Of a stretch of 64,000 bases of DNA, positions 55,663 through 64,000 are shown one piece after another. Both the position numbers and the translations under genes were made by a program. The stretch covers positions 660,288 to 724,287 of the forward strand of contig KQ965737.1 in NCBI GenBank assembly GCA_001574975.1, written 5' to 3'. Position 1 is the first letter of the stretch. Each line of letters starts with the position of its first letter. Source of the stretch: Gonapodya prolifera JEL478. Taxonomy: Eukaryota > Monoblepharomycota > Monoblepharidomycetes > Monoblepharidales > Gonapodyaceae. The notes beneath the pieces were generated by a model. That model saw nothing but the letters and a program-made list of their open reading frames with translations. It did not search any database and had not been told where the DNA came from.

Positions 55663-58600
55663 CTATTTAAAAAGTAGATCTTCTTCGGAAGGCAGTGCAT
55701 CTCCAAATCTGCCCTGGTGTGGCTCGTAAAGCATCCTTCTTCCCGCTGTCGCTCCTGCAGCAGGCCTGGACCGGTCTGTTCCCGCCTTGGATCCACCACC
55801 TTTCGTCCCAACTCTTCCTGTATCGACGGGTTGGCCCTGCTTTGCATAATAGTCAGGACCAATGCCACGGGCTTTGGAAAAGGATGGAGGTGCTGGCAGC
55901 TTTCTCGCACGGTTGGACTGTGGAGGAGGATCTTGCATGTCGTAAATGTCTGGCGAAGCACCGTCGAGGCTGTCTGGGAGAGCCGCTGGCCTCCTACCAC
56001 GAATTCTGGGCTGTAAGGAGCTCCGAGACTGACTTTGTGTCGAAGACGTCTACCACATTTGGATTCGACATGGTTGGTTTGAAGTATAGGGATCCAATTC
56101 GCGTTCGACTCACTGCAGCACCCTTTCGAGTCGCGATTCGTGTTGCTGGAGCACTGTGGTCAGAGTCCTCGATATCCTCCTCTCTGGGGGCATTTTCACG
56201 GTTTTGTGACTTCGTCGTGGCACGTCCCGCAGGATCGATGCTCAAAGGGTTGTCTCTCCTCAACGCAATCTGGTTCTGAGGCTTCTCCTGTCAGATTTCA
56301 TCAAAGTTCTCTTTTCGAAATTTCGGGTGTTCCCACCTTCTGCAAGTTCTGCCCTCTTCGCAATCCACCGCGTGTTCGGCCAGAAACGTCCCCGGTAGGA
56401 CTCTTGTCAGGATCGGATTGAAATTTCTTCGACTGACTCTCGTTTTGTGGAAGAGCTATCCTCGAACTTTGCGTATTGGGGCGCTAGAACAATACGTGAG
56501 AATGTGAAGTCAGTACCGTATCATTCCTAATATTCTACTCACTGTGCGAGGTGCCTCAGACCCCGAGTAGTGTGTTTGACTTGGGAATATTTCGTCCATG
56601 GCACTTTCAAGTCTTTCTTGCGAACGTGCTGCTGTATTCCTGCCCGGTCGCGGAGTCACGACGACTGGCAAGTTGGTGATAACATGCATCTTCAAAAGTC
56701 CTACCATTAGACAACTAAACAATGCAAAAAAAAAAACTCATGTCTATAACTCACCCCTTCAATATTAACGCCATCAACAGGTTCCGCCTGGGCAAGTCCA
56801 AATCCCTTTGAAGGAAATGGCTCTTAACCGATAAAGGAGCAGTAACAAATGCCTTAATCTTACCTGGATGAGTTCTGACGATGTTTGCGTGGCAGCAGCC
56901 TCTGCGAATGGATCATCGAGAGCAGATCCGGGGTGTAACGACACCAAACTTCGAGAACCAGGGGTACGATGAATAGTAGATTGCAGTGCATTAAGTTGCT
57001 CAAGAGAACTAAGTTTTGTCTGAAGTTCCTGATTGAGTCCTTTTTGCGCGGCGAGATCTTGTTCCAAGCGGGCACGGTTCTCTAGCAATGTCCCATTATC
57101 TCTTTGAGACTCGTTAGCTTGTGTTCTAGCAGCGTCCAATGCGCTTTCCACATCTTTTAGATGATTAATCGTGGAATGAAGCTCTTGAATCATGTTCTCC
57201 TTGTCTCGAAGTTCTGAACCGTGTGATTCCAATTCTCGATTCTGCTTTTGCAAACGCGACTCCAACTCTCGTTTTTCTGATGCAATCTGAGCAATGGTTT
57301 CTTTTCGCTTCTCCTCGTCTGCGTTAAGCTGATCGATCAGACGTTTCTGAAAAGCAAAGCGGTGATTGTTTGATTACTACCACATAAGGCGTGAGGGTCG
57401 AGCAGAGAGAGAGACATACATATTCCTCAATGTGTGATTGTTTTTCCCTCTCAAAAAATTCAGACATCTTCTGATATCTGGTAGTGAACTCATCCTCGAA
57501 GCGCTTTTTCGTATCCTCTTCTGTAGGCATCGATTTGGCAACATTCAAGGCTTCTGCGAGGGCGACCTGGAAGAGTACAGCGAAGTTAGTAAAAGAACAT
57601 CCTTAAGAGGGAACTCGCCTACCTGAGCCTTTTCCAATTCAACTTCATTGATGCGCAAAGCTGCTTCTGCTTGTTCGAAGGCACTTTGAAGCGTGTTTAA
57701 TTCACCATCCTTCGCATTGAGACCAAATTCGGATTGCCCGAGGGCATATTCAAGTTTCTTTATACATTCATCCTTCTTGCGAAGAGATGCTTTAGAGTTC
57801 TCAAATTCAGCCCGAAGCATCTGAAGATCACGTCGCAGATCATCGCTTGTCCGCTGCCACAAAACAGATATAAGCAGGTGCTAGCAATTAGATGGTGTTC
57901 TGCGCTTACATTCGATTCCTCCAGCATCTTGTGCTCTGCTTCGAGAGCGAGCGAAGAATCCTGATTGATGTGTGCGTTGTATCAGCAAGCCGCACGAGTC
58001 TTTTGCAAGCCACCACAAACCTCGTGCTTCCCCCGCAACTCCATTATTGTCCTGCGTAGAGAACATTCAAACAAATGACGCCAGCAAATGAAACCCAACA
58101 CAATCTTACTCTTCTGCTGCCTTCAGGTCCGCTTTAGCTTTTATATCTGCAGTTTCTGCGTTCTTTATCAGATCTTGTACTCTGGTGGAGGCATATGCGG
58201 TGATCAACGACAACTCAGAACAGATAGAGGGGGAATACTGACTCTTGCCGAAGTTTTGCTGTTTCGTTAGAAAGCTCTCGTATCTCAAGTGCATCTTTGC
58301 GTTTCCTGAGATCCCAATATCAGGCAACCATGTCTTTAACATTGGTCATCTTATATAACCCACATATTTTCCAAGTCCGTGCTGAGGTTTTCTATGCGCG
58401 ACTCTGCGTCTTGAATTGATGATACAAGAAGTCCAATTTGCCCATTCAGTTGAGCAATTCTGCGTTTCGACGTTTGCAATGAACAACCCATCCACTTTAG
58501 GGAAAACTGGACTTACTTATCCTCCTTGCTTTGAACTTCAAATTCATACTGGGATTCTGCTTCAGCAGCCTTCTTGGTTGTTTCTGAGAGCTCCGAGCGA

Positions 58601-60914
58601 ACACTGAAATGAGTTCCACATAGATAAGTTCTTTTGCTTCAATTGTCCCGTGACAGGATTTTACCTCGCCAACTCTTTCGTCAATTCGGCATTTCTGTTT
58701 TGCTCGTCTCCAAGAGACCTACGAGTCACTTCAAGCTCGCCAGAAAGATCCACCATTTGTTTCTGGAGGGCAGCTGAAATGATGAAAATTACACTCATGT
58801 CAACGTAAATACCTCGTGTAATACCTGCCTTTTGACTGATCCAGTTCATGTGATCTTTTTCTCGATGTTTCCACAACATCTTTCGCTTTCACTAGCCGTT
58901 CCGTGAGAACACGACACTTATGGGTTAGGGTTTCACCTTTAAGTTTGATCCATAACTGAGGGACGATTGAACGAGTCTTAACGCCTCTGAATTACTCACA
59001 TTCTTTGCCCAAGCCATCTTCCTCTGATCGAGCGCGCTCCTTCGCTGCCTTTGCGCGGTCCGCTATAGTTTCGGCGACTTGCCTGGCACTCTCAAGCGCT
59101 CCAAACATACGGCGTGCATCTTCAACCTGCTTTTGCAGAGGACGAAGTTTTGCAAGAGCTGATCGACTTGCGCGTTCGAGGCGCTCTCGTCTAAGTAGTA
59201 GGTAGGAAAACTGTTGGTGAAAACTCATTTTATCCTGTTCGTAGAATGGGTACCTACTCATTGGTTTCCTCTTTAATAGCCGCTACAGGTTCACTAACAC
59301 CACCTTCCCCGGGCTTGGACGGTGGAAGAGGTTGACGGTCAGCCACTGCGCATGCCAGGGCGGCTTCTCTGAAAGTGCGATCGCGTGACCTGGCAGCCTC
59401 GCGCAAGCGGAGTTCCAGGTGAGCAATACGAGCTCTTAGACGAGTCGCTACGTTGTGCAGCTGCGCCAGGCAGGGGTTTATGAAATGTAAACTTTATCCA
59501 ATTATTCCTCGAACCAACCTCAGATTTCTCTTTGAGTTCCTCCTCTCGTCTCATTCGTTCCTCTTCCTCACGTCTACGGTCTTCTTGATTTCGAATATCG
59601 GCTGCCATAGCTAAAGCGACATTCGAAGTCAGTCCTGCCGGTGCACCGTAACCCATCATTGGACCACCGCCTTGGTAACCCCAAGTTGGTGCAGCTTGTG
59701 TCTGGAAGGGTACCATCATCCCGTCCCCGTTGTGAGAGGGGGCGACCATTTGTAGTTGCGACTTGACCAGAGACTGGGGGTTGGATTGCTGTGTGGCGCC
59801 TGTCGAATTGGAAGATGAACGGGCTTTCTTCATCACTTGTGCGCCAATCTGAGCAGTTGGAGTCGCAGGCGTCCCCGGAAGTGCCCCCGGTGCTCCGCGC
59901 TTAAGAGTTTTCTGTTTTGTTTGAGCTGACACAGTCTCCCCATTTGCATTGTCGGGCTGAGATTGGAGTGAGCGCGAAATCTTTGGTGGCCTCGAGGGGT
60001 GTGGTTTAGCCACAGCTTCTGTACTCGCTACCGGCGCTGAGACTTTCTTCAAAGGCTGTGCCGTGTGTTGAAATTGCCGGGAGTTCGAGGCGTGTCCAGA
60101 CTCCACACTGCTCCCAGACGAGTTTGATGGCGCAGGAGAGGGAAGGTACGATAGATTTTGCGCTGGGAATGAGAGGTAACGATTGATTATGTCAATAAAA
60201 CTGTGTTGGTGGGTGCGTCCCTTCAAATCCATCCTAATCAAGTTATAATACTCACAATTCTCTGTATTCTGATTCCGTGGGACATGAAATTGATTGCCCA
60301 CATCGTATTCATCTCGAAAATCGAACTGATCCTGTCCGTTCAAATCGTTTCCACCTGTTTGATGAAGGCCCAGGGACTCGGTCGACTTGGCGACGGAAAC
60401 CTCCTGCTGGCCGATTGACTGCACGTCAGCTTGAGTTTTTCTCAGTATATCTGCTTCAACCGCTGGGGCGTGACGGGATTTCGAAAACGATTTTATCACC
60501 TCGGCCTTTGTTGGTTGGGAGGAACCAGACACCGTGCCAATCACCGACTTTGACAACAGCAGAGTGGTGATATGTGAAGGAAGGAGGAAAAAAGTTACAT
60601 TAAAGACCTCACACTTGTCTGAAACGTTCAGATCCCCCATGACCGACCATAGCAAACAGCCAATGATGACTCACCTGCCCGTTCCCTTGAGCCGTTGCCA
60701 CCTGAAACCTGCTGGGACCCCTCGTCACTGCTCCAAACGACAAGCTCTGCTTGGGATGGGCCTGTTGCTGGGTCTTTCCGGCTGTTTGGTTGACAGATCC
60801 GAGTTTTTGAGGAACCGAGAAGAAATTCGGCATGGGTTGGGGAGCGGGCCCAGAATCTGGCGCTCTTTTAAATGTGAACAACGGCTGTCCGCCCGGTGGT
60901 CGCTGCTCGCTCAT
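55663..60914 (-). CDS. Long coiled-coil protein of unknown function
   Basis: The N-terminal 400 or so residues are low-complexity, rich in Gln, Ser, Pro and Gly (MSEQRPPGGQPLFTFKRAPD, later KTLKRGAPGALPGTPATPTA and GYQGGGPMMGYGAPAGLTSN). A coiled coil of several hundred residues follows across many short exons. Examples are IRNQEDRRREEEERMRREEE, RSALAKLRPLQKQVEDARRM, LSGELEVTRRSLGDEQNRNA, RRDLQMLRAEFENSKASLRK and NQELQTKLSSLEQLNALQST. The C-terminal part is basic and disordered and ends MLYEPHQGRFGDALPSEEDL followed by LFK. Layout recalls transverse-filament or spindle-pole coiled-coil proteins, but I recognise no family motif. At least 20 introns are needed and several exon joints are unresolved. 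Confidence 0.7.
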
Positions 60915-61439
60915 TTTTGTGGTTGTGGAAAGAAATGTGACTGTGGTCAGAGGCTTTTCGTTTCGATACATTCACACGCTTGCGAGGAAGAGGAAGAGCA
61001 GGTTCAGAGACTAGTGGCACTCAAAACTAGAAAGCAGTAAAAGTAGCACCACATCGTTGGAATATCAGATTGCTCAGACACCATATGGGTTCTGATTTTG
61101 AAAATATCCCTTTCATTACCCAAACACGGTTCTCTCGACACATAAGTAGTCTTCCGAGCCCAAATAACAGCGACGTAATGGCTTTCTTTGGTCGTCCGTT
61201 CCCAAACGAAGATAGAGACGTATACGTCTCCAGTCATAACACATTCACCCGAAAGAAGAGCTAACACACACCGAATCCAGCTCTAAGCCATCTGTTTCAA
61301 ATGTTACAAAAATGCAGTCATAATCGCCAACGAAATTTCGCGCATACAAGCTACGACATAGTTTAAACAACATCAGGTCACAACCATGCAAAAGTCCTCT
61401 TCGATCCCCTCAGAGTGCGCAATCCTCAAACTACAGACC
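60915..61439. other. Spacer between coiled-coil gene and ABC transporter 3' end
   Basis: This stretch holds the upstream region of the coiled-coil gene (minus strand) and the 3' flank of the ABC transporter. No ORF in it shows recognisable similarity, and no tRNA-like cloverleaf is evident. Its AT content is somewhat higher than that of the flanking exons. Confidence 0.5.
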
Positions 61440-63448
61440 CTATGTGAGGACGTGTCTCGTCCGCGTTCCAAGCTTTAGCGCCACCGATCCGGCGGCGACA
61501 CCCACAACGACGAAAGCCAGGAGAACGGGGAAGTTGAGCCCTGAGCAAGTTTTCCAGGTCACTAGACGTAAACAGATCGCAAGAATAGAATACTACGCAC
61601 AGTAGCCGTGCAAGACGCACAAATCCTCGTTTAGCGATGTAGGACAGGTGGTCTCGAATCCAGTCAAATCTTCGCTGTTGGCTGGGAAGGAGTCACCAAA
61701 CTGCGACTGGCCGTACATGCACATCTGCACAAGTGTTGAAATGCATGGTGAGACTTTCTACCAAATCCCTTACAAGCAAGATGGAGGACTCACCGCGAAT
61801 TGCGCCGGATCTCCATCTTTTCGAGCGAATCCATGAGACAAGCATTAGCATGAAGGAAATTTTATATCAGCCAGTAGCAATGTCACCCACATCTACTCCA
61901 TGGAACCAACTTGTGGATGGACGCAAAGTATCCAGAAAAGCATGACGCGACAAAGGCGAGCATTGAAGCTAGGACCACTCCGACTTCGATCTTTGGAGAG
62001 AGGGCGCCTAAATAACGTTTCAATGGTAGGGGAAGCTTGACTGAGAACCCAAGGGTGGTACTTAATGAAAACCAACAAGTACTCACCAATTGCAAGACCC
62101 ATTGTTAACCAGTAAGCCCTACCGCAAGGAACACCACCACAATCCATGAGCCAACTATTTATTCACTCCGCCGTACTCCGGTGTTACTCACGTGTAAAGA
62201 ATATTAGTGAGGGCGAATCTTCCCACGTCGGACAGGCCGATCGACAGCCAAAACACGAACGCCTCGAAAATGGCAAAGAAGCCGTACAGAGGGAGGAGTG
62301 CGATCCAACGCGCGAGAAAGAGCCTGCGTGAATGAAGTGTGGGTTAGGTACACGTCATCCCACCGAGTACAACTCATGTGGAACTCACGTTGACGACCGG
62401 TACATAAATGAAGCTGCCGTTCCAAGCGAACAATGACAAAATGCAAAGGGAGTATAAGGTGAAGAAGATCGATCGCCACGACGGGAGGATGACACACCTC
62501 TCTCCCTCCGAATAACGTCCCTGTTGGTCAAAAACACAGTGATCGGGTGCGTGCCGAGCTGGAACGCGATGGAAAGCTCTGGGTGAGAGTGAAGATAAGG
62601 CAGGAGTGAGAGTAGCGTTTGGGGTGGATAAGGTCAGCGGAACTCTCACGGTACAGATACAATGCGCCAAGTCTGTCACGGCGAGTATGATGTGAGTTTG
62701 AGGCGAGGAAGTGTACGAGGTGTGGTGAGGGTGGTAAACGCGCAATGAGCAAGAGCACAACACAATGTACAACCACACGCATCCCACGTCCATCAACTCA
62801 CAACGACGCCAGACCGTCCACCGTTGTCGGGTCCACTCTGAAGAAAAGCAAAGAAAACAGAAAACACAAGCCGACCGACGCGAACGCTACGATTACCAAC
62901 GTTGCGAGTAGTTGTGAAATCGACCGCCATTAAGCAATAGACAGTACACAATTAGTCGCACGAAAAACCAAGCGCCCGCACAGCCCCAAACACGCACCCT
63001 TTGTCCGAATTAGCACGGGATCCCTAGTCACCAGCGTCACAGACAGCTTGAACAGCTCCCACATCTCCACGTGCCATGGGAGCGTGTAGGATTCCTGTGG
63101 CATCTCATAATTGCGGGCAATAGAGAAGCGGGACGAGACTGAACGATGCCAGAGGATGGGACAAGCATTGCAGAGTCAAACAATCATACCAAAGAGAGGA
63201 GCCAACAAAGGGTATCCCACCTCCTCTCGACACCGCAGCCCTGGCGCGATCCATCTTCTCCCAGGCTTCGACCAGCCCGCTCACTCTGGCCGTGCTGGAC
63301 TTTTCGCGCGACATGTCGCGTGTGTCGACTGAAGACACGTCCAACCACCTGGTGGAAGGGTTGGATTTGCCAGGTGATGAGCAAAACGATCAAGGTACCA
63401 ACAAGGACATCGACTTCACAATCCCCATTTCTTTTCGTCACCAATATC

Positions 63449-63483
<35 letters not shown>

Positions 63484-64000
63484 AGCACCACCAACTCACC
63501 AATCCGCCGGATTCGTCCCCGCCGGCACAGGCACCCCACACTTTGCGAAAAACTCCGACGCGCCCTGAACAGTGCCGAAATACACGGTCCTGCCACCCGC
63601 CATCACGGCGACCTTATCGAAGAGCTCCAACATTGTCTCCCTGGGCTGGTGGACTGCCACGACGGCGGCGCGGTGTCCGCGGCGACACGCCATGCGCAGG
63701 TGCTCCACCACCGACAGCGCGTGGAAGGCGTCCAGGCCCGATGTGGGCTCGTCGAGGAACAGCACGCGCGGGCGGCCGAGGAGTTCCACGGCGAGAGAAA
63801 GACGCTTGCGTTGGCCCGTGGATAGGCCGGGGAGGTTCAGTGCGGGGCTGCCCACAGGGGTATCAAGGGCGGCGTACAGGCCGAGCTGGGAGTAAGGGTA
63901 TGAGGAACGGGGGTTGCGGGAAGAGGAAAGGGCGACCGGTAAGCGTCGAGAACCATCAATGTGCGTGACAGCAACTCCGGTGCCTCGACTCCCTCCTCGT
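61440..64000 (-). CDS. ABCG-family transporter, 3' part (YOL075C-like); 5' end beyond the window
   Basis: The nucleotide-binding domain at 63500-63860 has LNLPGLSTGQRKRLSLAVEL (ABC signature, here LSTGQ), LGRPRVLFLDEPTSGLDAFH (Walker B and D-loop), VAVHQPRETMLELFDKVAVM (H-loop His) and GRTVYFGTVQGASEFFAKCG. Spliced through an intron holding a 34-base C run it gives NPADWWLDVSSVDTRDMSRE. This form of the linker after NPAD is seen in YOL075C-type fungal ABCG proteins. Membrane segments then follow (ALLPLYGFFAIFEAFVFWL-like near 62250, SIFFTLYSLCILSLFAWNGS near 62450). The last is LNFPVLLAFVVVGVAAGSVA and the protein ends RTRHVLT. The order NBD then TMD is that of the ABCG subfamily. The Walker A motif lies outside the window. 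Substrate unknown. Confidence 0.85.
63450..63483. repeat. 34-base cytosine homopolymer in an ABCG intron
   Basis: Thirty-four consecutive Cs lie between the exon ending NPADW and the next exon of the ABC transporter, which is read on the other strand as a G run just after GTGAGTTGGTGGTGCTGG. Similar but shorter G runs lie in introns at 13468-13483 (16) and 51189-51201 (13). Lengths of such runs are often wrong in assemblies. Confidence 0.85.

Noticed and set aside
1-64000. tRNA or rRNA genes
   Set aside because: I looked for cloverleaf-like and rRNA-like conserved blocks by eye and saw none that I could support.

Overview
The window is a gene-dense nuclear segment of an intron-rich eukaryote, most likely a zoosporic (chytrid-like) fungus. 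The fungal signs are a Mif2-type CENP-C with a cupin end, an AIM25-type scramblase, a 21-kDa NUXM-type complex I subunit, a CBP3 chaperone, a YOL075C-like ABCG transporter and a SIKE/SCI1-type STRIPAK protein. The gene for the flagellar protein CFAP61 argues for a flagellated stage, which Dikarya lack. Nearly every gene is split by short introns of about 45-70 nt with GTGAGT-like donors, so no gene is one open frame and many products had to be read across several frames. The organism assignment is inference.

Layout: 1-5109 is a repeat- and transposon-rich edge. It holds a two-monomer satellite (about 630-bp dimer, with assembly Ns), a palindromic foldback element with about 115-bp inverted ends and a nested inverted repeat, and a decayed Fanzor (eukaryotic TnpB-like RNA-guided nuclease) gene whose zinc finger and RuvC surroundings are still readable. 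From 5110 onward the segment is packed with host genes: IST1-like ESCRT protein, phospholipid scramblase, PP5 phosphatase, CFAP61, a B-box protein, ornithine aminotransferase, DBR1, a chromodomain protein, NUBPL/Ind1, a SIKE-like protein, a DUF3245-like protein, NEDD8, CBP3/UQCC1, Vps34, a 21-kDa complex I subunit, a ParA/MinD-like ATPase of bacterial type, a three-domain adenylate kinase, pICln, a P4-ATPase, an SLC35F6-like transporter, TATDN1, Mif2/CENP-C, a long coiled-coil protein and the 3' part of an ABCG transporter that runs off the right edge.

Intergenic spacers are often 20-150 bp, and several head-to-head pairs (chromodomain/NUBPL, SIKE/DUF3245, CBP3/Vps34, SLC35F6/TATDN1) must share promoters. 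Respiratory assembly is well represented (NUBPL and NUXM for complex I, CBP3 for complex III), as is membrane lipid and trafficking biology (Vps34, P4-ATPase, scramblase, IST1-like), but no operon-like logic is implied.

The two most interesting signals are the Fanzor locus with its flanking inverted repeats, and a family of about 100-bp GC-rich repeats found four times, each time inside an unusually long intron and each time in the sense orientation of the host gene. That pattern is expected for intron-generating elements (introners).
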